Below the pieces are notes generated by a model. That model saw nothing but the letters and a program-made list of their open reading frames with translations. It made no database searches and was not told where the DNA came from. Positions 1-13,699 of a stretch of DNA of 64,000 nucleotides are shown in pieces (positions within the stretch are counted from its first letter, which is position 1; every line of letters starts with the position of its first letter). The stretch is from Lepidodermella squamata (lineage: Eukaryota > Gastrotricha): NCBI GenBank assembly GCA_047495785.1, contig JBLDXI010000026.1:62001-126000 (forward strand). The letters run 5' to 3'. Position numbers and translations under genes: made by a program.

Positions 1-997
1 ACACATTTTTGCACCGAGCGAGCGAGCGGCCGGCGCGTGTGCAGTTAATCAAGAGGCGGCGCGACATGATGCAGATATCTATTGAAAAATTCGATATATT
101 ACATATAATATAAAAGCGATGAGTTTCGAAAAAACCAAGCGCAATGAAGCCATATGCGAGAGAATGAGAGAAAGAGCAGGCGCGGCAAAACGTGTTAGCG
201 CCAGAGCTTTGTGACTGCGAACAAATTATTCGCGAGCGCGATCTACGCTCAGTATTATTAGATTGCTGGCTTTAGTTTTTTAGCGTGCTTCATACTACAG
301 TAATAACAAGAGAACCCGGGCGCGCGCGCTCGCGCTCACGGTGCAAAAATCGTCGTCGCTGATAAAAAGACACGCAAGTGCTCAACCGCGCGTGTATGTA
401 TTTTGTTATACAAGAGAGCAAATGTGAGCGATGTTTTTAGTTGTACTATCTAATAAATGAAGACAAGAAGAGACGGCGGCGCGATACACATATTACTATA
501 TACAGGGAAAAAACCACTTCGTATAATGGTTTAATGTGCGAAAAATTTATCGACCGTTCGGCTCTCTTTTTTGACAAAAGACTCGAGTAATAAATAGCGT
601 TTGGCGCCTCTTTTCTAGAGTTGCTCTCTCGCTTTAATATAATTACAAAAAACTTGTTTACCCTTCACTCACATGGGAATTCAGGGGGGCGCACAATGGA
701 AGTAGTGGTGGTCGCAGAAGGAGGCCGTAAAAAAACGCAAAAAATGTATACATTGGGGCGATCCATAGCGCAGAGCAAATAGTTGCAATAAAAAACCACT
801 AAGCCGTAAGTTGAAAAAACGTTCGCTCGGGGTAATACAGAATGAAATGATTTTGACCCCCAGGTATTTCCATTTGTAAAGCAAATAATGCTAATGCTCC
901 TATGAATTATTCACTAGAAAATCTGTTTTTTATTTCAATTATAATTAATTGAATTTGCTATCGTAGGTTTTCAATTGTAACCTCATTAAAGTCTTAC
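1..997. other. Non-coding region at window edge
   Basis: No convincing coding exon is seen. The first 400 bases hold CG-rich patches mixed with AT-rich stretches. It probably belongs to the downstream flank or a large intron of the minus-strand gene whose exons lie at 1-5.5 kb. Confidence 0.5.
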
Positions 998-3900
998 CTA
1001 CTTTGTACAAGAAATATTCAGCTGCAAAAACCATCCGAAACTTCGTAAATATCTAAACGCTATACTAGAAAATATTTTACGATCTAAACTACACATTTTC
1101 TGCTAATTTAGGTGTTTTGATCTTTTTACTGTATTTGATTGCCCTTTCCACGGAAATTATGATGCAGTAATCGAAATGATGTGATGATTGACTTACAGGC
1201 GAAAATGAACTCGGTGTTTTTGTTTGGTTCGAATTGAACGAAGAAGAGCTGAAGAAGCCGCTACTGTTGCTGGTTGCAGCCGGTAGGAGGCAGGTAGTCG
1301 AGAACGAAGTTGAGCCAATCAATGACTGATCGTGCTGTTGATGCGAATTGCTACCAGCAGGTGGTGGTGAATTATTCGTCGTAAAACCTCGCGCCGGATG
1401 AGTAGCTATTTCCACAACCGTAGTAGTAACGTGAACAGAGGCAGGCGAGCCACCAGGTAAGACTGCCGTAGATTTCACGGTAACTTGTTGTTGCTGCTGC
1501 TGCTGTTCACCAATCGACTTATTGCGGTCTCGCACCATTTGAGCAGCTGGATCTGCGGAGTTGATTAACGACTTGCGCGGCGGTTTTTCCGGAGGAACCG
1601 CCTTAACCGGCTTATCATTCGGCGTCGTCATCGTCGTCGGCGGCAAATTACCCGATGATGGAACGAGGTGCAGCGCCTGGCACGGCGCAACAGGCTGTAA
1701 ATAACGCGCAAGAATAAATAAACATCCACCTTAAAAAAGCAATAATAACAGAACAAAAAACCAAAAATATTATGTTCTTCTCTTGAACAGGTTCGATTTT
1801 AATAAGGGCGAATTTTTTGTTCACTAGCGGATAGGCATGCGCAAAGAAAATTTAAGTGCACATCAACTTGCGTTAGAGAGAAGAGAAAAAAGAATAAAAC
1901 CGCACCTATCTAGCACAGACGAAACAGATGAATAAATACGTAAAAAAATAAAACCGCGAAAAATTCGATGCGCCTCAAGGTGAGCTGACGCTGCTCTGTA
2001 ATAATAAACCGGTGGTATAGAAAAAACAAATGCTTTTTTGCCGGAAAAACTGAGCGGATTTTTTTATTATCATATCGAAACGCAAGACTAAGGCTAATTT
2101 TTCATCACTTTTAAGCTCGCGAGCTGCTGGAAAAAATATAATTGCTCACATACAGACGTGCGCCAATATGACGCCAGCTATTTTTTAGGTTTTTTGTTAT
2201 TAGCAACACACATCGCAAAAAACACTGCCGATTAATTTTATTACCGGTCGTTAATAGCCGTAAAATAATTTATGAAAATCACTGACGATAAATCATTCGA
2301 TAAGTTGACGCGAAATAAAATTCACAGACGACTAGCGGGGTTGAAAAAACACACACCCAATAATGCTTGAGTGTTATATTAAAAAGTTATTTGTGAAAGT
2401 GATCGATGAGTTTAAAGGTTGAGCAATGCGTCAATATGATTTCAAAATCCAATTTCATGACGAGCAATCAACTTACTGTTATCCAGAATTCGTTACAATT
2501 TTGGCTGCATTTCTGAGGGATCAATTAGTGGTTGATTAATATCTCAGTGAAGACATTCGCAAAATTGTTAATTTTAAAACCAGGCGGGGTTAGATCTAAG
2601 GAACAAGTCTTGCCTACCTTCTGTAATTACGGTGGAAAAAATCAATAGTAAAAATTAGCTTACACAAGGTTGCTTGCAGTGTTTAATGACAATTTCATAA
2701 CGGGTACAAGATTTTTTATGCATCGAGATAAGTATGCTAATTATTCCGCTGCGAAAAAAATTGCCAGTTGCTGAAAATGCAGCGTTGATTTTAGCGTAGC
2801 AGTCGTTTTATTGCCGAGATTTTAGCTAATGCTGGCAATAAAACTTCGAGTTAGGCGCCCTAGGGGGTCGAGCGCGGCGGCTTTATTACTAGGGGCCGCG
2901 GCTGGTCGTGCGCGAGGTCACGAAGAAGAGTAAGATTTTTCGAAAAACAAAATCTGATCGCGCGACGACGGCGGAAATGACAGAACGCGGCTGTAAATAA
3001 TAACAGCAACAACAATAAATATTATGCAAATAAATAGCCCATTTGTAAAACGATCACGACGTTTTGATGACAGCCAGCGCGCGCGCGGGATCGGTCACCA
3101 CTAATAACCCGCCGGCTACATAGGTATCACAAGGGCAGTAGAACAAAACAACTTCTATCGCGATACTATTTCTTGTTGCCATATTGTTTCGCGGCGCGTT
3201 TTGTTCGGCCGCGGCTCTTCCGGGCACTTGAATCACGGCCCAGCTTTGTATTATTCTATTTTTAACACGCGGCTGATCACGCGGGTTTTTAATAATGACC
3301 CGCGCAAAAGGAGTGTATATTGCACTAGGTAAACAGTACCTTGAGCCGATTGCGTATTCGAGCGAACAGCGAGGCGAACGACGATTTTTGTTTGCCCACA
3401 GCCGTCGTAGTTCTTGACGTATCCATTTTATTGCTGCTATTTGTATTGTTGCCACCTGTCGCTGTCGGCGGCGATAGCGGTGCTTGGTCGTTGTTCTTAG
3501 CCTTCTTATTACTGCTCTTACTCTTTTTCTTCTTCTTAGTCCGAGTCGGTGATGACGAGGGTGGTACTTCTATTGACTTTTCGGTTGTCACAACAGGTGG
3601 ATCGTTCATCACTCGTTGCTTTGCTTCGCCATTTTTGCTGATATCAGCATTAATTAATTGCTGATGATGATGTTGATGATGACCGCCAGACGCCACGGCG
3701 ACAGGTTCAAGAGTTGGGCTGTTATCATCGGTAACTACGCCATCGCTCGGCGTCTCATTCTACAATAAACAAAAAAATGGTTAGATGAGTATGAAAGGAG
3801 TTGGCGGTTTAAATAATATCCATAAATCCCAGCAATAGCTTGGCAAACTTTGAGCTTATCTATGGACTATAAAGGTAACCTTCATAACTGGTGAAAACGA

Positions 3901-5541
3901 ATTTCAGAATTTATTTCCATCAATTTTGAAGGTATACAATGCGAATAAAAAATCAAGGTAAATTAAATTAAATAAAAAATCATATAAACACTGAACCTAA
4001 TTCCACTGAAATTGATGACCAGGAAACTGAGGTAAATGACTAGTAAAAACCGAATTTTCACCTGATGGTAAAAGTATCGCAGAAATCGATCTCACAAAAG
4101 AGGAGGCCCTTTGTTGTAACGAAACAACCCAATCGAACAAGAAGGAGGCGCTGCTATTAGTTTCAAGGTGGATCACATTTTTATCTACCTTGGCTTGATC
4201 CTTATGCACACCAGCAACGAAACCGCGCAGCTAAATGGATTTTATCGACGTAGTTTCAGCCACAAAAGCAGGCTCTACCTCCCAACTACCGTCTGTTTAC
4301 TCAAAATTTAAAGCAAACAGATCACCTACGCGCACAAAAATAAATCCATTTTTTATCTACCTAATAGTTATGCATTTGTTATTATATAAAGCTTCACTTG
4401 GCCATTGTTTTTGTGGCGAGACATAAGGCTGGCAATACATCATAGATTCGCACTGCGGTGATTTCCTACGATTTTCTCTAAAATGAATCAATCGTTCGCT
4501 TTATTCAAGTGTAGTTGAAGGTTCTCGACATTAAAAGCACTGAAAAAAACAGGAAGGGAGGCTGTATTGATCTTCATTATATCGCTATGCCTTGCAAGTA
4601 TAAAAAACGGAAAGAACGAAGAAAAGGTGAATGAGACGTCAAGGTGGCCTTAAGCCCAATATCGGAAATCGCAAAAAAAACAAAGAAAACAAATAGAATA
4701 ATTCTTCAAGTTAGACGAGAGCCCTCTATTCGGGAAAAAGGTAGTTACAGAACCATAACCTTGGCCGTTTATTATGCAAAAAAGTGATCTAATTACATAA
4801 TCTGCATTAAGAAGCGTTTCCTCGTAGGCAAATATTGACATTGCTAGTAACGAAACAAATGGCTGAAGCCTTTTGACCGGCCATGGGGAAAAAATGCAGC
4901 TAATTTACCGATAAAATTCCGAGCCATAAAAAAACACAAGGTGGAATATAATCGTAAAATTTTTTATGATAATCGCCTTGGGTCACTATCGAGGGTGATG
5001 AAAAGTTGCCCGGTGGGAAAATATGCCCGCTATATCATAAATGTGCTAATATGGACGCGCAAAAAGGTGTCTAATAATCACTTTCATGTGTTTCATTTTT
5101 TCTTGGCGCCGCCATTGTTAAAATATACAGATTTTTTTACGACTATACAAGGGTGTATCAACCCCACGCACGCGTGCGCGATATCACTGCGCTGTCTATT
5201 ATCCAGCGGCACGAGTTTTTTATTACAGCTGGGGTATTACATGAGAGAGGTTCACAAGGCATTACAATTTATCTTCTCACCTTGCTCGAGCAACCTTATT
5301 ACACCGTGATAAACATCTTCCCTTGTTATTTGATGTTTCACCGCCAAGTAATAAAATACTACAACTTGGATTATGGAGCCCAAAAAAACCGAAAAATTTA
5401 GTGAAATCGGGAAATTACTTGATAACTGATTCCAGGGGCTGGTTCCAGTGCATCTTCGCTGTTATGGCGGCTTCGTATGACTAGCAAAACCGTTGTCGTC
5501 GTTGTTGTTGTTGTTGTTGCCGCAGCGATTTCGTCGGCCAT
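998..5541 (-). CDS. Low-complexity Ser/Thr/Gln-rich protein, multi-exon
   Basis: Exons read on the minus strand are 5541-5419 (ATG, 41 codons), 3759-3340 (140 codons) and 1694-1197 (166 codons). All begin and end in phase 0 with GT/AG borders (donors GTAATT, GTACTG, GTAAGT). A possible last exon of eight codons (1021-998, stop TAG) follows in the correct phase, but the gene could equally continue off the window. The protein has a poly-Thr stretch near the start, a His/Gln-rich patch, a basic Lys/Ser segment that could be a nuclear signal, a poly-Gln run and long Ser/Pro/Asn-rich stretches. No domain is recognised and no function is proposed. Introns of about 1.6-1.7 kb contain nothing else I can support. 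The open frame, low-complexity codon use and consistent phases support a real gene. Confidence 0.6.
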
Positions 5542-8500
5542 TATTTGTTGAAATTTAATGGCCAAATTTGAGTTATTTTCCCACGCGAGTAACGTGAATC
5601 AGATACAGCTTGGTAGATGCTGCTTTTTCCTGGCCATATCTCCTAACAGGCCTCAATTTTATATAAAAATCTGTAATATGGCCTATATGAAGAATGAAAT
5701 TGAAGTTACTAATGGGGCGGAATTAGCCATAAATTATTAGGTAAATAACGATTTATAAGCTAATTCTCAAGTCATGAGAAGCCACGCCAAGTCAGCTTGA
5801 CCATATTATATTGTGAAACAACCCCCACTGGTGATTGTTATTGCCTTCAAATTTTCTACTCGTGTAACCATTGTTGATTCCGCGCTGTTTCTTTCAGCAG
5901 CAGCGCGATTCACAACGCAAATAATATCAAATCAGCAATGATTTTTGGTCTCATTCGAGGCCGAAAGGCCGCGCGCGGAATTCAGTGATGCGCGCGCATG
6001 AATCTTTTATAATGAACGTATTATATTATGGCCCCAAATTGTCGCAAAAATTTCACGTCGCGCGGGCCTTGTTGTCAGATTTATTTATTTACGCGATTGT
6101 TGGCCACGGGCGATGTCGCAAAATCATTGCTAATAGCAAAAATAAAACAACCAAAATTGGGGGAAGCCGGAATTCCACATTTTTTACGCGTTATCTCAAA
6201 TTAAACAGACCCAAGAGATACGTTTTTCTAAAAAAAACCGCAATTTAAGTGCGCATATTCTTTCCAAGATTTTATGCACATTGAGATGGCAGAACAAGTG
6301 GTATTTGAATCGAGGGTAAAAGCAAGCTGAGATGATCATTATGTTGCAAAAATATATTTATCAAGAGTGAAAACAAGCGTTTAAGAGGCGTGCGTGCCTC
6401 GTGTGTGCCTCGTCGCGCCCAAACAAGCGCAAAATAAAAACTTTTTGTCGCTTTCAATATTTCAATATATCGAATATTACTACGGCTAATAAATTTCGCG
6501 TTGACCAACACCATCGCGGCATTCAATCGCGAGGCACGCACAGATTTGCAACTGCTGGTGTTAGATTTTTTCCGCTTCAATAGGGTCGCATCAATGTATA
6601 GCTGTAATATATCGCCCCGCACCCGTCAAGTCTAAACAAATATGAAAAAGAATATCGCGCATCACAACATTAAGTGGGCCTCTTTACATAAGTCATTAAT
6701 AGGGCGCGGTTTTAATTCACCGAAAAATTTGTCCTCCGTAAACCTATACCAACTGACACGTAACTAAATATAACGCCTTTAATCGCATCAACTGGCTGCG
6801 CATGATATATGTATAATTAGCCGCGCGTCGGGTAATAAATTTTCTACAAATAATATAGAGCATACGTAATAGCATCCACCTTAAAAGTCGCGTGTCTGCG
6901 CTAAAAGAGCGTCTACAATTAGGAGGCAGGTGCGTCCTCAACTTTTTGGGTTCACGATGATAAACAACCTTGACACCCACCCCAAAAAGACGAATTTTTT
7001 TACAATGTTGTCAAAATAAGTCAAGCGTATCGAGCCAAACACTTGAGATTCCGCGCACGTGCTCAGCGTGTTGAATGTCTCACTTTGAGCACTGCTGATG
7101 GAAATATTTGTAGTAAACACGCACTGGAACTTCGGAAAAAATCAGTCAATCCACTTATATATTTATACGAGAGACTAATTGCACCTAAGATGGCAATTAA
7201 ACCTAAATTTTGAACGAAAAAGCTAAGGCAAGACTGAAGTAAATTTAAGCTGTGTCACAAACATTGCGCTATGAAATTTTAGCCACGTTTCCGGCTATTT
7301 CAATGCGAAAATAGCCTTTTCATAATTTTGTCACCTGATTTTCTATTTGCGCAACTGAAGGCGTTAAAATGGCTTTGAGGCTGTCAGATGAAAATAAATA
7401 AACAATTTTTCGACAATAATTAGTAATAATTAATGGCCGCGCGAAGAAATAAATATGACGCGGAAACGAAAATCGCGGCGCCAAAAACGTGTAAAATACT
7501 TGATAATAATTGCAGCTGCTACAAAAGCCTTTGTAAACTAAACATATTTTAATAATTTAACATGCGGTAGAGCGATTTTTGCGAGGTTTTTTTTTATATT
7601 TCTAGCCGGCTATTCTCGCACTCGATTTTTTGCCTGGAGACAATGAGCCCAGACACTATTGTCAAGCGCTAAAATTCGATTTCGAAGTGCGGTCAGCGGT
7701 TCATTATGGCCCTGTAATTCGATTGCCGGCTCAGTGCATATAGGAATCCTGCGCGCAATGAATCGGTGCAAAAAGTCAAAAAGTAGCGATTTGTATTAAT
7801 CCAGATTATAAATAATAACGTCTTTTGAACTTAACCACTTAATTAAAAAAAAATTGCGCAGGATACATGACTGATACCCCTGTCTGGAAATGATAAAATG
7901 ATATAAAAACTATATTATTGAAACCTCGCTAAATTGTCATTAGCCACGCGAAGCCTTAAAATGCGGCAGCTAAAAATAAAGCGCGCGTATTTTGTGTCTA
8001 ATAATTTCCGTTACGCATTGCTCAGGCCTGTTTTTCCGGCTCGCCCGTGCTCAGGCTGCCGAGACGCGATGATGACCACGCCCACTGAATGACCGACCGG
8101 GCGCGCTGAGCGGACGAATATAAATTCAGTAAGTATTTAAGTGAGCGCGCAATTTATTTAGTTTATAACATTTGTTGTCGCGAGCAGCACACTGTGCGGA
8201 TGCGGGCGCGGTCAGGAAAAACAATTAAACCGCAGAGAAATCGTCCAGAACCCAATTTATTGGCTAAAAAAGTTGTTTGTTCAGCAAAAAAAAAGTGAGA
8301 CGCCGGCTGTTTGGCACGGTCACAACGCGGAGCGCCCGGGTGCTCCCAGCGATCGATCGCCCGCTCAAGTGCACGCGCAAATTAGGCGCGCACGAATTAA
8401 CGCGCGATTGTTGTTATTATTTGCGCTCTAAAAGGCGGCCCTCCTCAAAAAATTATTATTGTATTTATTTATGCCGCAAATGTAAAAGAAAGTTGTTGAG

Positions 8501-10844
8501 AAGCCGCGGCATATGATCAATTGATCAGCCGGTGAACTACAGCAGGCGATCAACAACAATCATCTTGGATCAAATCCGCATAAAATAATAATAAAGCAAG
8601 AAAATATTAATCTTCGCCTATTAGCAGTAATGATTTCTCAAGTGAAAACAACAGGTGCATAATGTAAGCAAAACATTGAATACCGGAAATTCAAGCTAAA
8701 TTTTGCATTGCGTCCATTCGCCGATTTATGTCCCGAGAACAAGTGGATTATTATGAGCTGCGCAAAAAGAGTTGCTTTCCTTTTGTTGTTGCACCGCGCG
8801 ATTCGATACAGGTAGCAAACCGGCGATCAACAATATTTTGATGTGATAATTCCATTGTATTGCAACGCTATATTATGTTCTGAACACCGGGCGCCGGTCA
8901 GGGAGGCGAAAATAATGCGTATTAAGGTGGATATATTATATATCTCTGAAAAAAGAGAGCGGAATAATATCGTTACCGCCGAACAACAAAACATGATATC
9001 ATAATATTATTTTGCCGACTCGAGATGGACAGCGTAGTGATCGCCAGGGGCCAGAAAAAAGATGCGCCAATGCTGTTGTAACTTTGCGGGTAAGGATGAG
9101 GCAAAAAATAGCGGCGTATATAATATCATTCAATCCATGGCACGTGCATTCCGCTCGCCTGTCGTCCGCTAGGAAGCCGTGCTAGTTTTTTGGCCGTGTA
9201 TTAGAGTAGGAAAGGCTTCGCGTGCGATTTTATTATAACATAAGCGCGTATTATGCAATTTCTCTAATACAATAATGCATTGTACAAAGTTTTTACAAGG
9301 CACGTAGCAGAATCTCGTGTCGGTGGCGATTGTGGGGTTTTTTTCCGATCAGCAGCTTTTTCCTTCTCATCAGAGGCGCATTAAAGTGCGCTATGCCCAA
9401 TAATATAATGATGTGTGCGGGCACTCTTCGGCGCGCGCGGCTTATTATCCTATCAACGCGCTTGTTTTACGCGCGCGCAGAAAACAGGCACAACAACAAA
9501 CATGGCGCGTTTTATTATCCCTACAATAGCATCTCACTTTTTATTCCGCAACGCTGAACAACCGGCCGCTTTATAGCGATTATTCTATAAACATTGATTT
9601 TGTCGTCGAGCTGAATTGCGAAAGCTACTATTCCGAAGAATAAAAAATTAAGAAAACGCACTAGACGTTTTAAGAGCAGCACTCAATTTCGGAAAATGCG
9701 AAAAAAACGGAACAGCTGGAATAGGACAAAACAATAAATCATGGCCATATACCGCGCGTTGTTTTCGCATGCAAAACGCACTTGTTGCTAGGTCAAGCCC
9801 CGGCAGCTGGGCAAAAAATCTCGGAAGATAATGATCGCGAGGCATTCGATGAGAAATAGCAGACTTCATGCCCACCTATTATAGAAGGTTCAGAGGGCAT
9901 ATAAGCCTGGTATCTATTATTTTATTACCGCGAGTGTAAAATTATTACGCCGGGGAGCACTATTTATTACCTTGTTATTATGAGTCGATAACCGCAATAA
10001 CAGTATATATATAATAGCGGGCTCTAAAAACAATAATGTAAGTGCGGACTTAATGATGAGATGATCAGATGAAGAGACTCAATTGCTGAGACCCTCATTC
10101 GCGCAAATCACTTGGCGAGGTAATATCTGATCAAGACAGCAATATTAACGATATTATTCGAGAGGTATCTACCCCGGCCATCTGATTGCTATGTTTGGAC
10201 GTAACAAAATAAGTTCCATTTCGCTGTAGCGTATGATAGACGCGCCCATCTCGGCGCGCTTACACATACAACGAGGCGTTTTATATATGTATTATTGTTA
10301 TTGCAATATCATGTTAAAATGTTGTGTTCTTCTGTTTTACCGGCTCGGAATAATGATAATACTAGCCAAACACCGGTCGCTTTGCTTGCTGCTCTCGACG
10401 AGATCCGATTCGCTACGCCAAATAAAAGGCGCATCGCATTACTTTAAGGCGGATCTGTGTATCATCAACAGGTCTTCCCGGCCTTAGACGTCTAAGCAAA
10501 TAAGACAACAAACAAACGAAACACGCTTCATGTCGCCATTTTCTTCGATAATTTATTATCATTATTATTCATCACTTGGCTGTTTTTACAACACCAGAAG
10601 TAACGCCGCTGAGTGTTTTAATTAAAAAAGAAACAAAAACGAAAAAGCGCCGAGTTGTAGTAGACAAAAACACGCGGACGTTGCCACCTTAATAATGATG
10701 TAGACATTCTTACAATAAACAAATCGAGAGCATGCAGAAACATTTATTCAATTAGATTGACAGAAAATGATATAAAAACTCGCTCGTGATTTTCGCGGCG
10801 AAAATTAATTAAGGCGGCTCGTTGTTATCAAAGAAAAACAATCA
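5542..10844. other. Long intergenic or 5' intronic region, no gene seen
   Basis: More than 5 kb upstream of the low-complexity gene holds only short random open frames, with many CG-rich and AT-rich patches. I see no splice-consistent coding exon, RNA gene or repeat boundary. It may hold regulatory sequence or a 5' UTR intron of the minus-strand gene. Confidence 0.5.
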
Positions 10845-11263
10845 TTACTCGATAGGAATAATAATGCTATCGGTGGTGACTAGCTTGTGATGGAGGACGA
10901 ACCGGGTGAATCGCCGGCACAGGCTAGTCTCGGCTTCGAATTCGTCAAACAGCAACCGGTGATTGAAAAACGCGTGCGAGAAAATGCGGTACACTCGGCG
11001 GCAGATCGAGCCAAGTTTCGACACGCTAGCCTCCTTAACGTTAACTCGGCTTGGGAAGTACTTTGAGCTATTCATTATGGCCGCAGCGCCATCAAGGGTG
11101 TGACGAATGTAGTCAATAGCCGAACACTGAAATTTTTAAAATATTAAGCTGGATTTCAAAAAAAACGAAATCTCACCTCTTTGGGCTGCTTGTGAGATGC
11201 GCATAAAAACTGCCACTGTTCGGTAGCCGACATTTGAGGGCATAATTGAGGATTGCATTCAGT
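10845..11263 (-). pseudogene. MOB4/phocein, C-terminal half only
   Basis: Two exons are clear: 11263-11177 (29 codons) and 11126-10845 (93 codons plus stop), joined in phase 0 across a 50-nt intron. They encode the C-terminal half of MOB4/phocein (Mps one binder family), the striatin-complex (STRIPAK) subunit. The Cys/His metal site region (TEC..QLC, then FLCASH), the [10 protein letters not shown] stretch and the conserved [14 protein letters not shown] segment are present, and the protein ends shortly after IIIPI as expected. The preceding N-terminal exons, including the conserved block just before TEC, are not found upstream. That sequence is occupied by the divergent GDAP2 fragment. The piece is therefore a truncated copy, or its 5' exons lie elsewhere. 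The family call is secure; the status as pseudogene is inference. Confidence 0.75.
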
Positions 11264-11483
11264 CTGAAATGTCAAAAAATCATCGCACCATCGCACCATT
11301 TAACATCATCTCATAAGTAGGGAAGCTGTCGCGGTTTCTGCGATGGCAAAATTCAATGTCACCCAAAATTATCTCCCACAGCCGGAATATGGCAAGCCAC
11401 GTCCAGAGCAGGGTTGGTGTTGGGTGGTATTTTTAAATTTATTAAACTTGATATTATAGATTTTAAATATTTTGAATTTCCAG

Positions 11484-12229
11484 AAAAGTTCTTCCGGTTT
11501 ACTTCCCACGAAATAGCGTCGAAGCAAATTTATCCCTGTCATGCAACATCCCGGCAGATGACGGGTTCGGCGGTCCCCTCATCAAAGACCGCAACATTCC
11601 TATCAAAGTGTTAGTTCCTAATGTCGAGAACGAAGAATCAGGATCAGAAGATGAAGACGCTGAAGCGCAGAAACGACCAGCCATGGCTATGATCAATTTT
11701 TATGATCAATTTGATCAATTCGCCCTCAGAAATTTCACGACTTCAGAAAATTCGAAATAAACTCGCGCTAGGTGTTTTTGGCGGCAGTAGCCAAGCAGCT
11801 GGCAGCCCGCCGAAAAATAGCAGCAGCACCCGACCGCCGACCCCGAAATCTCGATCTTCAAACTCCTCCACGGCTAATTCGCCGCTGATGGATAAATCGC
11901 TGAAAACCGATTTAACGGCCCTTGTTGCGTCTGGGTTCCTATCAGTAGTCGGAACTGATCGGCTAGGCCGGCATGTTGTGTTGATGGTGGCGCGCCAGCT
12001 TGATTTGCAAAAATTCGACATCAACCAAGTGCTGCTGTACTTCGTCCGCGTGCTTGAGCCTGTTGTTTCAAGCTCATCTAACGGCTATATTTTCGCGTAT
12101 TTCCACACGTTGGCCGGCGATCGGGGCTTGACGCAGGAACAAGTCACTGCTCTGTTGAAAGCGCTGAACGACAACGACCCGCGCTATTTCGAAAAGTTGA
12201 GCTCGCTCTTTGTGCTTCATCTCGATTGA
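11484..12229 (+). pseudogene. GDAP2 fragment (end of macro domain plus CRAL-TRIO-like domain)
   Basis: After an acceptor at 11483 the frame reads a block like the end of the GDAP2 macro domain (VLPVYFPR...PAD). An acidic linker follows, and then, in a second frame from 11702, a Ser/Pro linker and a CRAL-TRIO/BCH-like domain (GTDRLGRHVV, LLYFVRVLEP, YFHTLAGD). GDAP2 is a macro plus CRAL-TRIO protein of uncertain role. The upstream exons with the main macro domain are missing, and the C-terminus stops at the strand that normally reads (Y/F)xVHP, so the domain end is lost. The two frames are offset at about 11690-11712, where a 22-nt near-repeat (TATGATCAATTT type) sits. Removing it would rejoin the frames. 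Double truncation and a frame break argue for a pseudogene; a misassembled live gene cannot be excluded. Confidence 0.6.
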
Positions 12230-12469
12230 TTCTGGTGCTAATTTTATCAATCATTAATTTTACTAATTGAAGGATGATTTTTCAAAATAAATCAATTTTC
12301 TATTGCGCTGACTCATTTTATTTCGTCGTTTTTAAACCCGGTGTGGCGGTGAGCGGTGAATATTTTTTGCGTCCATATGACCTATATTGTAAAATGAGTT
12401 CAAACAGGGCTCGCAAAAAGTTCGCACGTTTCGCCTGAATTTTTCCCTTATATGGATATCCGAAATGAG

Positions 12470-13575
12470 GGAAAATATGTGACGGTTATCAAGTGAAAAG
12501 TGGGGTTTGGCGTATTTTCTGTAATTTCCGGCAAATTGCTAAGAGTGTGATGACTTGAAAAGGGACGATTCTCGAATTCTCAGATGATGTTCTTTCTCAA
12601 TTGTTTTTGATAATTTTGAATTGAAAAATTGCAGACCTCTAGGAGGATCCCATCTACCCCAAAAGACGAAAAGGACAAGTGTAGCCGAAAAGGCTTATCG
12701 ATTAAGTTGACGTGGAAGCACTAGTTTGATTGCATCAAATCTAGCAAGATTCCTCATCTCAGATTACCCCAAAGCTCGACTGTGCGTATGAAAATAACTT
12801 CAGAATTTATTGCGCAAACAAATATTAATTGATGCAATTAAAAACTAATTTTTTTGAACGCCCATTTTTTGGAGATTAGCAATTTTTCACCCACTTTATC
12901 TTCAACTCCTTTCTATATCGTCGTTGGTGCGGCTGAAAGTCCCATCTCCATCAAAAATCGAATTTGGGTTTTTTCCAGTTTCTGCCTCAGTTTTTCACGC
13001 TGGTCAATAATATGAAAACCGCATTTCAAAATTCGCCAGGGATCAAAAGTTCTATCTCCACATTCGTGGATTTTTTTCCAGGTCATTCTTTTTCCATCAG
13101 AAGAAGTGCTATCTCCATAGCATGAGTTCGAATAGGGCACAAAAAGTGCTATGTGCATCACAAACATTAGGTATTCGATCACGACAAAAAATGGCGATGA
13201 CTCAGTGCGGTATGCCAAGTAAAAATAAGTCGGCAAAAATCGGCCAAAATGAATGCTTTCGCTAGGACCCGAACCACAACCTTAAAAAAACACGAACAAA
13301 ATAATGAAATAATCCACCAAAAAGTCCTAACTGCCGCAAATGTCCTTATTGTGCAATAACGATGCGTCACCGGTAAAAATGGTCGGCGCCATTCGATCCG
13401 CCGGGTTTAATTACCCCTATTTTTCACATCACTGACATTTTTTAGTGAAAATTTTGGAAATAAAGCTGTTTTTTCGATTTATCTCGAAATAAATTTTTTT
13501 GGAGATAGGACTTTTAGCCGCACCAACGATATAATCGTTCGAGTCCGCTTTCATTGATCTTGAAAGCGGCACCTG
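12470..13575 (+). repeat. Dispersed repeat copy interrupted by a TIR element
   Basis: The stretch 12480-12900 and the short tail 13549-13575 match, in reverse orientation, the region 48930-49420. Shared landmarks are AAGTGAAAAGTGGGGTTTGG, the GTGTAGCCgAAAAaGGCT block, CAAGATTCCTCA and TTCATTGATCTTGAAAGCGG. The copy here carries the 12914-13533 element; the other lacks it. Confidence 0.6.
12914..13533. mobile_element. 620-bp non-autonomous TIR element (MITE-like)
   Basis: The ends are inverted repeats. The left starts TATATCGTCGTTGGTGCGGC; the right, read on the minus strand, starts TATATCGTTGGTGCGGC. Both continue as (A/G)AAAGTCC(C/T)ATCTCC. The interior repeats a motif of the form AAAGTnCTATCTCCA several times. 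No transposase is encoded. An empty homologous site at about 48.93-48.96 kb shows the element has inserted here. A 95-bp relative lies at 46940-47034. Confidence 0.65.
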
Positions 13576-13699
13576 TATATTTGTGACTCATCATAGAGCT
13601 TCACTTGCTCTATGAGAATCACATTCGATACTCGTTACTATTTTTGGACCATTTATGGCATAAATACATTGGAATAGCTAATGGAAATATGTGCACTTT

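Noticed and set aside
3341-3664. Plus-strand 107-residue hydrophobic frame
   Set aside because: Reverse shadow of the low-complexity exon on the minus strand (Leu/Phe runs come from Lys codons read backward).
5153-5401. Plus-strand 82-residue frame opposite the first intron
   Set aside because: No signal, domain or splice sites; lies in an intron of the minus-strand gene.
8277-8516. Basic 79-residue plus-strand frame
   Set aside because: No splice context, promoter or family; composition typical of chance in CG-rich DNA.
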